A DNA stretch of 64,000 nt, taken from contig CACVBU010000011.1 of assembly GCA_902728285.1 (NCBI GenBank), forward strand, positions 1,240,001-1,304,000, in the 5' to 3' direction. Positions within the stretch are counted from its first letter, which is position 1; every line of letters starts with the position of its first letter. This DNA comes from Clytia hemisphaerica (Eukaryota > Cnidaria > Hydrozoa > Leptothecata > Clytiidae). Shown here piece by piece: positions 34,701 through 46,600 of the stretch. The translations under genes and the position numbers were made by a program. Under the pieces are notes generated by a model. It saw only the letters and a list, made by a program, of their open reading frames with translations. It was not told the origin of the DNA and searched no databases.

Positions 34701-36600
34701 AGAGTTGCGACCAAGTAGTGTTTGGTGATTTTGGTCCAAACTATGAACATTTCTAATGAGAAAAAAGGCGTAACGAAGTAGTATTAGGTGTTTGAGGTCC
34801 AAATTAGGAAAAATTCTTACGAGTAAAGCAGCGTGACCAAGTAGTTTTTAGTGTTTATGATCCAAATATCCAAATTAGGAATATTTTTAATGAGTAAAAA
34901 GTAGCGACCAAGTAGTGTTTGGTACAAATTATGAACTTTTCTTATGAAGAAAAAAATGTGACCAAGTAGTGTTTATTGTTTATGATCCAAACCATGAACA
35001 TTTCTAACGATTAAAAAGGCGTGACCAAGTAGTGTTTGGTGTTTTTAGTCCCAATTATGAACTTTTCTAATGAAGAAAAAAATGTGACCAAGTAGTGTTT
35101 TTGTGTGAAAGTATGATCATTTCTAATGGGTAAAAAGGCGTGACCAAGTAGTGTTTGGTGTTTTTGTTCCAAGTTATTAACATTTCTAGTGAATGGAAAA
35201 ACGTGACCAAGTAGTGTTTGGTCTTTTGGTGCAAACTATGAGCATTTTTAAGGATAAAAACAATGTGATCAATTAGTGTTTGGAGTTTTCGGTCCAAATT
35301 AGGAATATTTCTTATGAGTAAAATGGCGTGACCAAGTAGTGTTTTGGTGTTTGGATGCAAGTATGATCATTTCTAATGGGTAAAAAGACGTGACCAAGTA
35401 GTGTTTGGTGTTTTTGTTCCAAGTTATTAAAATTTCTAGTGAATGGAAAAATGTGACCAAGTAGTGTTTGGTCTTTTGGTGCAAACTATGAGCATTTTTA
35501 AGGATAAAAACAATGTGATCAATTAGTGTTTGGAGTTTCGGTCCAAATTAGGAATATTTCTTATGAGTAAAATGGCGTGACCAAGTAGTGTTTTGGTGTT
35601 TGGATGCAAGTATGATAATTTCTAATGGGTAAAAAGACGTGACCAAGTAGTGTTGGTGTTTTGTTCCAAGTTATTAAAATTTCTAGTGAATGGAAAAATG
35701 TGACCAAGTAGTGTTTGGTCTTTTGGTGCAAACTATGAGCATTTTTAAGGATAAAAACAATGTGATCAATTAGTGTTTGGAGTTTTCGGTCCAAATTAGG
35801 AATATTTCTTATGAGTAAAATGGCGTGACCAAGTAGTGTTTTGGTGTTTGGATGCAAGTATGATCATTTCTAATGGGTAAAAAGACGTGACCAAGTAGTG
35901 TTTGGTGTTTTTGTTCCAAGTTATTAAAATTTCTAGTGATGGAAAAACATGTGACCAAGTAGTGTTTGGTTTTTGGTGCAAACTATGAGCATTTTAGGAT
36001 AAAAACAATGTGGATCAATTCGTTTTTGTGATCAATTGGTTTGCGAGTTTCGGTCCAAATAGGAATATTTCTTATGAGTAAAAATGGCGTGACCAAGTAG
36101 TGTTTTGGTGTTTGGATGCAAGTATGATAATTTCTATGGGTAAAAAGATCGTGACCATGTAGTGTTTGGTGTTTTTGTTCCAAGTTATTAAAATTTCTAG
36201 TGAATGGAAAAATGTGACCAAGTAGTGTTTGGTCTTTTGGTGCAAACTATGAGCATTTTTAAGGATAAAAACAATGTGATCAATTAGTGTTTGGAGTTTT
36301 CGGTCCAAATTAGGAATATTTCTTATGAGTAAAATGGCGTGACCAAGTAGTGTTTTGGTGTTTGGATGCAAGTATGATAATTTCTAAGGGGTAAAAAGAC
36401 GTGACCAAGTAGTGTTTGGTGTTTTTGTTCCAAGCTATTAACATTTCTAGTGAATGGAAAAACGTGACCAAGTAGTGTTTAGTCTTTTGGTGCAAACTAT
36501 AAGCATTTTTAAGGATAAAAAAAATGTGATCAATTAGTGTTTGGAGTTTTCGGTCCAAATTAGTAATATTTCTTATGAGTAAAATAGCGTGATGTGACCA
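34700..36600 (+). repeat. 61-bp minisatellite with about 245-bp higher-order repeat
   Basis: GTGACCAAGTAGTGTTTGGT recurs about every 61 bp. Four variant units form a block of about 245 bp that repeats as a whole: TTTGGATGCAAGTATGAT recurs near 35352, 35596, 35848, 36113 and 36361. Minus-strand open frames across it (HQKTKHYLVTFF-type) are a by-product of the repeat, not genes. Confidence 0.9.
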
Positions 36601-39600
36601 AGTAAGGATTATCTTTTTGACTGATCTGTAAAATTTAACTTTTAAATCACGTGACCTTGTAGTGGTAATATGAATTTTTGCGAAATTTTTAAAGAACTTT
36701 TACACAATGCATCGTGACCAAGTAAGGATAAATTTTTTTGCTTGATCTGCGAAATCTAACTTTCAAGTCATGTGACCAAGTAAGGATAAATTTTTTTGAG
36801 TGATCTGCAAAATCTAACTTTCAAGTCATGTGACCAAGTAAGGATACATTTTTTTGACTGACCTGCAAAATCTAACTTTCAAGTCATGTAGCCAAGTAAG
36901 GATAAATTTTTTTGACTGATCTGCAAAATCTAACTTTCAAGTCATGTGACCAAGTAAGGATAAATTGTTTTTGACTGATCTGCAAAATCTAACTTTCAAG
37001 TCATGTGACCAAGTAAGGATAATTCTTTTTTGACTGATCTGCAAAATCTAACTTTCAAGTCATGTGACCAAGTAAGGATTATCTTTTTGACTGATCTGTA
37101 AAATTTAACTTTTAAATCACGTGACCTTGTAGTGGTAATATGAATTTTTGCGAAATTTTTAAAGAACTTTTACACAATGCATCGTGACCAAGTAAGGATA
37201 AATTTTTTTGCTTGATCTGCGAAATCTAACTTTCAAGTCATGTGACAAAGTAAGGATAAATCATTTTTGACTGATCTGCAAAATCTAACTTTCAAGTCAT
37301 GTGACCAAGTAAGGATAATTTTTTTTTGACTGATCTGCAAAATCTAACTTTCAAGTCATGTGACCAAGTAAGGATAAATTTTTTTGACTGATCTGCGAAA
37401 TCTTACTTTCAAGTCATGTGACAAAGTAAGGATAAATCATTTTTGACTGATCTGCAAAATCTAACTTTCAAGTCATGTGACCAAGTAAGGATAAATTTTT
37501 TTTGACTGATCTGAAAAATCTAACTTTCAAGTCATGTGACCAAGTAAGGATACATTTTTTTGACTGACCTGCAAAATCTAACTTTCAAGTCATGTAGCCA
37601 AGTAAGGATACATTTTTTTGACTGACCTGCAAAATCTAACTTTCAAGTCATGTAGCCAAGTAAGGATAAATTTTTTTGACTGATCTGCAAAATCTAACTT
37701 TCAAGTCATGTGACCAAGTAAGGATAAATTTTTTTGACTGATCTGCAAAATCTAACTTTCAAGTCATGTGACCAAGTAAGGATAATTTTTTTTTTGACTG
37801 ATCTGCAAAATCTAACTTTCAAGTCATGTGACCAAGTAAGGATAAATATTTTGACTGATCTGCAAAATCTAACTTTCAAGTCATGTGACCAAGTAAGGAT
37901 AATAAATTTTTTTTGCCTGATCTGCGAAATCTAACTTTCAAGTCATGTGACCAAGTAAGGATAAATTTTTTTGACTGATCTGCAAAATCTAACTTTCAAG
38001 TCATGTGACCAAGTAAGGATAAATTTTTTTGACTGATCTGCAAAATCTAACTTTCAAGTCATGTGACCAAGTAAAGATAAATTTTTTTGAGTGATCTGCA
38101 AAATCTAACTTTCAAGTCATGTGACCAAGTAAGGATAAATCTTTTTGACTGATTGCAAAATGTAACTTTCAAGTCATGTGACCAAGTAAGGATAAATTTT
38201 TTTGCCTGATCTGCGAAATCTAACTTTCAAGTCATGTGACCAAGTAAGGATAAATTTTTTTGACTGATCTGCAAAATCTAACTTTCAAGTCATGTGACCA
38301 AGTAAAGATAAATTTTTTTGACTGATCTGCAAAATCTAACTTTCAAGTCATGTGACCAAGTAAGAATTATCTTTTTGACTGATCTGTAAAATTTAACTTT
38401 TAAATCACGTGACCTTGTAGTGGTAATATGAATTTTTGCGAAATTTTTAAAGAACTTTTACACAATGCATCGTGACCAAGTAAGGATAAATTTTTTTGCT
38501 TGATCTGCGAAATCTAACTTTCAAGTCATGTGACAAAGTAAGGATAAATCATTTTTGACTGATCTGCAAAATCTAACTTTCAAGTCATGTGACCAAGTAA
38601 GGATAATTTTTTTTTGACTGATCTGCAAAATCTAACTTTCAAGTCATGTGACCAAGTAAGGATAAATTTTTTTGACTGATCTGCGAAATCTTACTTTCAA
38701 GTCATGTGACAAAGTAAGGATAAATCATTTTTGACTGATCTGCAAAATCTAACTTTCAAGTCATGTGACCAAGTAAGGATAAATTTTTTTTGACTGATCT
38801 GAAAAATCTAACTTTCAAGTCATGTGACCAAGTAAGGATACATTTTTTTGACTGACCTGCAAAATCTAACTTTCAAGTCATGTAGCCAAGTAAGGATACA
38901 TTTTTTTGACTGACCTGCAAAATCTAACTTTCAAGTCATGTGACCAAGTAAGGATAAATTGTTTTTGACTGATCTGCAAAATCTAACTTTCAAGTCATGT
39001 GACCAAGTAAGGATAAATTGTTTTTGACTGATCTGCAAAATCTAACTTTCAAGTCATGTGACCAAGTAAGGATAATTTTTTTTGACTGATCTGCAAAATC
39101 TAACTTTCAAGTCATGTGACCAAGTAAGGATAAATATTTTTGACTGATCTGCAAAATCTAACTTTCAAGTCATGTGACCAAGTAAGGATAAATTTTTTTG
39201 ACTGATCTGCGAAATCTAACTTTCAAGTCATGTGACCAAGTAAGGATACATTTTTTTGACTGACCTGCAAAATCTAACTTTCAAGTCATGTAGCCAAGTA
39301 AGGATAAATTTTTTTGACTGATCTGCAAAATCTAACTTTCAAGTCATGTGACCAAGTAAGGATAAATTGTTTTTGACTGATCTGCAAAATCTAACTTTCA
39401 AGTCATGTGACCAAGTAAGGATAATTTTTTTTTGACTGATCTGCAAAATCTAACTTTCAAGTCATGTGACCAAGTAAGGATAAATCTTTTTGACTGATCT
39501 GCAAAATGTAACTTTCAAGTCATGTGACCAAGTAAGGATAAATTTTTTTGCCTGATCTGCGAAATCTAACTTTCAAGTCATGTGACCAAGTAAGGATAAA

Positions 39601-39623
39601 TTTTTTTGACTGATCTGCAAAAT
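36600..39623 (+). repeat. 58-bp minisatellite, forward arm of a palindrome
   Basis: About 50 units of GTGACCAAGTAAGGATAAAT-TTTTTTGACTGATCTGCAAA-ATCTAACTTTCAAGTCAT, 57-60 bp each. A longer variant with CACGTGACCTTGTAGTGGTA and ATGCATCGTGACC is inserted near 36640, 37110 and 38395. The orientation is constant until 39623, where it flips. Confidence 0.95.
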
Positions 39624-42565
39624 CCTTACTTGGTCACATGACTTGAAAGTTAGATTTCGCAGATCAAGCAAAAAAATTTATCCTTACTTGGTCACGATGC
39701 ATTGCGTAAAAGTTCTTTAAAAATTTCGCAAAAATTCATATTACCACTACAAGGTCACGTGATTTAAAAGTTAAATTTTACAGATCAGTCAAAAAGATAA
39801 TCCTTACTTGGTCACATGACTTGAAAGTTAGATTTTGCAGATCAGTCAAAAAAATTTATCTTTACTTGGTCACATGACTTGAAAGTTAGATTTTGCAGAT
39901 CAGTCAAAAAAATTTATCCTTACTTGGTCACATGACTTGAAAGTTAGATTTTGCAGATCAGTCAAAAAATATTATCCTTACTTGGTCACATGACTTGAAA
40001 GTTAGATTTCGCAGATCAGGAAAAATATTTATCCTTACTTGGTCACATGACTTGAAAGTTAGATTTTGCAGATCAGTCAAAAATATTTATCCTTACTTGG
40101 TCACATGACTTGAAAGTTAGATTTTGCAGATCAGTCAAAAAAAAATTATCCTTACTTGGTCACATGACTTGAAAGTTAGATTTTGCAGATCAGTCAAAAA
40201 CAATTTATCCTTACTTGGTCACATGACTTGAAAGTTAGATTTTGCAGATCAGTCAAAAAAATTTATCCTTACTTGGCTACATGACTTGAAAGTTAGATTT
40301 TGCAGGTCAGTCAAAAAAATGTATCCTTACTTGGTCACATGACTTGAAAGTTAGATTTTGCAGATCACTCAAAAAAATTTATCCTTACTTGGTCACATGA
40401 CTTGAAAGTTAGATTTCGCAGATCAAGCAAAAAAATTTATCCTTACTTGGTCACGATGCATTGTGTAAAAGTTCTTTAAAAATTTCGCAAAAATTCATAT
40501 TACCACTACAAGGCTACGTGATTTAAAAGTTAAATTTTACAGATCAGTCAAAAAGATAATCCTTACTTGGTCACATGACTTGAAAGTTAGATTTTGCAGA
40601 TCAGTCAAAAAATTTATCCTTACTTGGTCACATGACTTGAAAGTTAGATTTTGCAGATCAGTCAAAAATATTTATCCTTACTTGGTCACATGACTTGAAA
40701 GTTAGATTTTGCAGATCAGTCAAAAATGATTTATCCTTACTTTGTCACATGACTTGAAAGTAAGATTTCGCAGATCAGGTAAAAAAAATTATCCTTATTT
40801 GGTCACAATGCATTGCGTATGAGTTATTTAAAAATTTTGCAAAAATTCATATTCCCACTACAAGGTCACGTGATTTAAAAGTTAAATTTTACAGATCAGT
40901 CAAAAAGATAATCCTTACTTGGTCACATGACTTTAAAGTTAGATTTTGCAGATCAGTCAAAAATATTTATCCTTACTTGGTCACATGACTTGAAAGTTAG
41001 ATTTCGCAGATCAGGCAAAAAAATTTATCCTTACTTGGTCACATGACTTGAAAGTTAGATTTTGTAGATCAGTCAAAAATATTTATCCTTACTTGGTCAC
41101 ATGACTTGAAAGTTAGATTTCGCAGATCAGGCAAAAAAATTTATCCTTACTTGGTCACATGACTTGAAAGTTAGATTTTGTAGATCAGTCAAAAATATTT
41201 ATCCTTACTTGGTCACATGACTTGAAAGTTAGATTTCGCAGATCAGGCAAAAAAATTTATCCTTACTTGGTCACATGACTTGAAAGTTAGATTTTGCAGA
41301 TCAGTCAAAAAAAAATTATCCTTACTTGGTCACATGACTTGAAAATTAGATTTCGCCGATCAGGCAAAAAAATTTATCCTTACTTGGTCACATGACTTGA
41401 AAGTTAGATTTTTCAGATCAGTCAAAAAAAATTTATCCTTACTTGGTCACATGACTTGAAAGTTAGATTTTGCAGATCAGTCAAAAATGATTTATCCTTA
41501 CTTTGTCACATGACTTGAAAGTAAGATTTTGCAGATCAGGTAAAAAAAATTATCCTTATTTGGTCACAATGCATTGCGTATGAGTTATTTAAAAATTTTG
41601 CAAAAATTCATATTCCCACTACAAGGTCACGTGATTTAAAAGTTAAATTTTACAGATCAGTCAAAAAGATAATCCTTACTTGGTCACATGACTTTAAAGT
41701 TAGATTTTGCAGATCAGTCAAAAAAATTTATCCTTACTTGGTCACATGACTTGAAATTTAGATTTTGTAGATCAGTCAAAAAAAATTTATCCTTACTTGG
41801 TCACATGACTTGAAAGTTAGATTTTGTAGATCAGTCAAAAAGATAATCCTTACTTGGTCACATGACTTGAAAGCTAGATTTTGTAGATCAGTCAAAAAAA
41901 ATTTATCCTTACTTGGTCACATGACTTGAAAGTTAGATTTTGTAGATCAGTCAAAAAGATAATCCTTACTTGGTCACATGACTTGAAAGTTAGATTTCGC
42001 AGATCAGGTAAAAAAAATTATCCTTATTTGGTCACAATGCATTGCGTATGAGTTATTTAAAAATTTTGCAAAAATTCATATTCCCACTACAAGATCACGT
42101 GATTTAAAAGTTAAATTTTACAGATCAGTCAAAAATTTAATCCTTACTTGGTCACATGACTTGAAAGTTAGATTTTGCAGATCAGTCAAAAAGATTTATC
42201 CTTACTTGGTCACATGACTTGAAAGTTAGATTTTGCAGATCAGTCAAAAAAAATTATCCTTACTTGGTCACATGACTTGAAAGTTAGATTTTGCAGATCA
42301 GTCAAAAACAATTTATCCTTACTTGGTCACATGACTTGAAAGTTAGATTTCGCAGATGAGGCAAAAAAATGTATCCTTACTTGGTCACATGACTTGAAAG
42401 TTAGATTTTTCAGATCAGTCAAAAAAAATTTATCCTTACTTGGTCACATGACTTGAAAGTTAGATTTTGTAGATCAGTCAAAAAGATAATCCTTACTTGG
42501 TCACATGACTTGAAAGTTAGATTTCGCAGATCAGGTAAAAAAAATTATCCTTACTTGGTCACATG
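39624..42565 (-). repeat. 58-bp minisatellite, inverted arm of a palindrome
   Basis: The same units as in 36600-39623 in reverse complement (CCTTACTTGGTCACATGACT...), about 50 copies. The long variant recurs near 39695, 40450, 40795, 41560 and 42025. The arms are nearly equal (3.02 and 2.94 kb), with no spacer at the junction. Confidence 0.95.
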
Positions 42566-43659
42566 GTCAAAATATGTTTTTTATTTACCTCTTCGCCTAT
42601 CATTTTCACACCTAACGGTAATTACTTTATGTATTCTAGAAAAATATATCTGTCAATCAATTTGCCATATTTTATTCAAAGATATCTGTCAATCAACTTA
42701 TTAGCTTGCATAATAGCATATGTTACGTCATGTTGTTTAAATGATTAACAATAATCTAGTAGAAACCATGTATATTTAGCTGTTTAATTTTTAAGCATAC
42801 ATTATGACATAGAAAAGAAAATAACAATAGGAGACGAAGTAAGGATATGTGACGAAGTAGTGCTATGCACACCCTCCTAGAATAGTACCGTATTTACATA
42901 GGTATAACAATCCAAAAGTTCTTTTAAAAAACAAACGCGCCAAGATGACAAAAAGTGGCTTTAACGCAACACTTATCCAAATATTTGCGATTTTGGCACT
43001 TTTGATAATAGTTAAGAAGGGAACTCCTGGATTGTTATAGGCAAGCACGTTCAATATGGTGACTTGCCTGGGTTTTCTCCAAAAAATTAAATGGAATGGT
43101 TAAACTTTTGGTTCCAACGTAATCTCGTTTTCAATAAGTCTGCCCTTTTTCAACACCTTTTATATCGAGATACCGGTAGATGTAACTTTCCAAAATTGCA
43201 TGAAATCAAGCATCGACATCTAACGGGGTCAACTTCTAGAGGTCGACGAATCAATCATTACCCAGCATCAAAACACCCCTTCTAACAGACACGCTGAGAC
43301 CCTTTCCCATTGGAAAAATTGGCCCGTTCCCGGTGGAAAAATTGGCCAAAATATCGTTCCCGGTGGAAAATTTTTCTCCAATTTTTGTCCACACCGAAAA
43401 TAATCAAATAACCAATCCTCGCTGCAAAATATTATGCTAATTTTTCCATCCCCACTGAATTTTGTGACTTGAAAACAAAAGAATTGAAATCCCCACCTAT
43501 AAAAAATTGGAGTATTAATGCCCATCGAGTTTCAGTCTGTTATTTTTATCCCCACTGGCTGAAAAAATCCTACCGGTTCTGTGAGAAGGAGGTGTATCAA
43601 AAGATTACAGTGTTTCATAAAAAAGACAAGATAATAACGATTTCCGTATTTTCTCTTAG
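42566..43659. other. Intron between the satellite and the phospholipase exons
   Basis: A stray satellite remnant (GTGACGAAGTAGTG) lies near 42858. A small inverted pair, TATAACAATCCA/TGGATTGTTATA, lies at about 42902 and 43029. Repeated CCCGTTCCCGGTGGAAAAAT words lie near 43320-43375. No exon was seen. Confidence 0.4.
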
Positions 43660-46600
43660 CCTATGATGATGATGGCTTTTTCAATATCGCTCACATGTGT
43701 AACAATATACAAACGTTGGATTGGGCCGTCAAACAGGGTGCAAATGCAATCGAGGCTGACTTACAATTTGATCATCTAGCAAGACCGTCCAGATTTTATC
43801 ATGGGCTTCCATGTGATTGTAATTGCATGTGCAATTTGTAAGTTGATTTTAATTCGAAGCTTTACGCAGAATAGTTTGAAAATATCGTATTTAAGGCTTT
43901 CCAAAAGTTCGCTGAACATTCAAATCGCTTTTTGTGAGCTCCTTTGACTGATCGAATCAGAATTTACTAAATTTGACAAATTGAAATTATTTGAATGTTA
44001 AGCAAACTCATGGAAAGTTAGCCATAACTACGGTTTCAATGAAGTAATTAAACAGGACCATAAAATTTGGCATATAATTCACGAGCAATCTTCAATATAA
44101 GTATATAAGGGGTGTTCCTATAAGGTCTAGGGTACCCCCATTTGGAACCTCAATTGGACTACTTATTGGGGTGCCTCTTTTTGCACTAAATTTTACAAAC
44201 TGATGCTTATAAGTTCATGATAGAATGATACTAAAATCTTCGATTGATAATTTACAAAAATCAGAAGATTGCCATAAAACTTGAGTCGTAATAGTCATTT
44301 TCCCAAAAGTACTGAAATCTACAACCTACTATTTTTTATCATGGTCAAGCGATTGTCAAATTCAAAAAGTGTATACACACATGTCAGTCTTGAAGGGTTA
44401 CTTAAGACTTGTATAAGTAAAAGTAGGCATTAAACCTTAAAAATCCTCAGTTCTACAGTAGAAATAAGAAACAATTTCAGGCTAAAAATGCTCAAAAAAG
44501 AATAGCCCAGAAAAATTGACTGGCTCTTAAAAAAAAAAGATGTAGATTTATAGAAAAATTTATTAAGACAAAAATACAAAAGTACTCCGTGCTCAAATAA
44601 TCATTTCTGTTTTTTAGTTATTCAACTTGCAAGTGGTTTATGTCACACACAGTTTGTTATCCATTGAGCAAGAAAAGTAACAATTGCAAAGCTGCTTCCA
44701 GAACTGATCTATGGCTTAGGAGGGCAGGTACGATAAAATTTATCCTTTGGCAGTAAAGTCTCCATAAGTTAACCTGATAGTAGCTGTTCATAATTTTCTT
44801 ACGCACACGGTAAACCTCTGAAGGCACTTGAAAATTATACATCTGAGGAAAATAGTCCTCCCGCAGAAAATTCTACAACAAGAATCTTGTTGTGCGCCGG
44901 AAAGTCAAAACTGATACGGCGCCCTATTCATAAACACAATCACGCAACTTTGTTGTCATTCCCAGTCCATTTAGACGAACGCGGTCCTTACGATTTCGAG
45001 ATTGCATATTCGTCAGATTGTTTGTTTTTAGAGCCTTTAGAGCTTCAGTGCGTGATGTGCAGAAAACAATCACAATCTGATCTCAGGTTACCATAAGTCG
45101 AACGGCAAGGGGAACAGGAAACCTTTGAGTTATGGAGACTCGTGTGCTATTTGTGGTTTTTAAAGGTATAGATCGCAATGTACTAGTCTAGGGATAGGAA
45201 GAGTTAAGTATAGCGGGAATTGGTTAAGAACATGTAGTCTTACGCTGCCATAAATCTAACTCGTTCTATTGGTCCCAAAATAGAAATGATTATATATTTT
45301 TATAAGGGTTGATGTTCGAGTTTCGGATAGGTCATCCCGTCACCTAATTGCAAATCAAGCATACCTGGTTTGTCTGTATAAAATTTAATAAGAATTGATA
45401 AGAATTGATTTTTTTCAGCAACAAAACATTCATCGAAAATTGCACTTCTTTGGTTCGACAGTAAAATCAAGGGAAACGGATATTCTGATGAAAAGCTAAG
45501 ACTTGCAGCTAGAAATGTAAAAAAATTATTTGATTTTAGATTTCTTTAAATCTCGGTAAAGATCCCCAGGGGCTAGAGTTGAAACTGTGGGATTAGGAAC
45601 GGGGCCGTATATTACCTGTCAGCCTGTGTGATTTTCGCACAAATTCCAGATTGAAAGTAAAATCCTAAAATATGAAAAGTAAAAAAAAACACTACATTTA
45701 ATTAATCATTCCAAAAGCGGCATAAATCTTATTCGGTGCTCCACCTAAGCAAAATAAATAAATTCCGGACAATACGTCAAATATGTTTTTCTTTTCAGCT
45801 TATCAAACTGTTAACACAACTTATTTAGCCTCTGCTATAAAGGAATAGTGTTGATAGGCGCAGAGGGTCATGAAATAACCTCTTACTTTGATGAGATCTC
45901 CAAGACAAACAGCACCTTCAAAGATCGCATTTACGTCACAATGGACAATGTTACAATGAAAACTGCTCGAAATGCTTTGGACTTTGGCAATTTCAAGAAT
46001 ATCGTTTACAACAACGGCATGACAGCTTGCTTGCCGAAACAAATCAAAAGCACATTATTGACAGCCATCAAGGATAATGTTGATAACGGTACGAATTTTA
46101 AACAATTTTTGGGTTGGTGTTCTGAAATATTGTTCCAGATCTTAGTACTTTGGAACATAAGATACCCGCGTCACGGCGGCAAAATATGGTCAAAATTCTC
46201 CCACTATCCTCAATTTAGCTTATATATTGTTTTTATGTTGCCAAACCAATGGATATTCATAAATGTTATGATTTTCCAAAAAAAATTCAAAATTTGAAAA
46301 TTTTCAAAACTCGTTTTCAGTTCCTTTTTTAGCAGTTTTTTGAAAAAAAACAAAACTTAAAAGTTGTTTTTGAATTTTGAAACCAATTTTATTGGAAAGA
46401 GGGGAAAATTCTGCGTTCGAAAATGGGGTCACTTTTATTTCTACAAAAATCTGAAGCCGAAATATCGAGTTTTAAAGGTTTTTGAAGACTGGGACGAGGT
46501 TGCTAAATTTAAAACTGGCAAATTTCCAGGGGGTTATGTCGAAAAATTGTCAAAATTTTTTTTATTGGCTTAAACGACTGCAAATCATCTTTTCTTTTGA

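Noticed and set aside
35067-36558. Repeated minus-strand open frames (HQKTKHYLVTFF type) resembling a repeat protein
   Set aside because: They follow the minisatellite unit exactly, occur in overlapping alternative frames, and have no start or splice context.
36600-42565. Regular array resembling a CRISPR locus
   Set aside because: There are no unique spacers, whole units are repeated, orientation flips at 39623, and the context is eukaryotic.
44887-45096. Extra phospholipase exon in the 44.9-45.1 kb frame
   Set aside because: The neighbouring exons already join in phase without it and it lacks family motifs.
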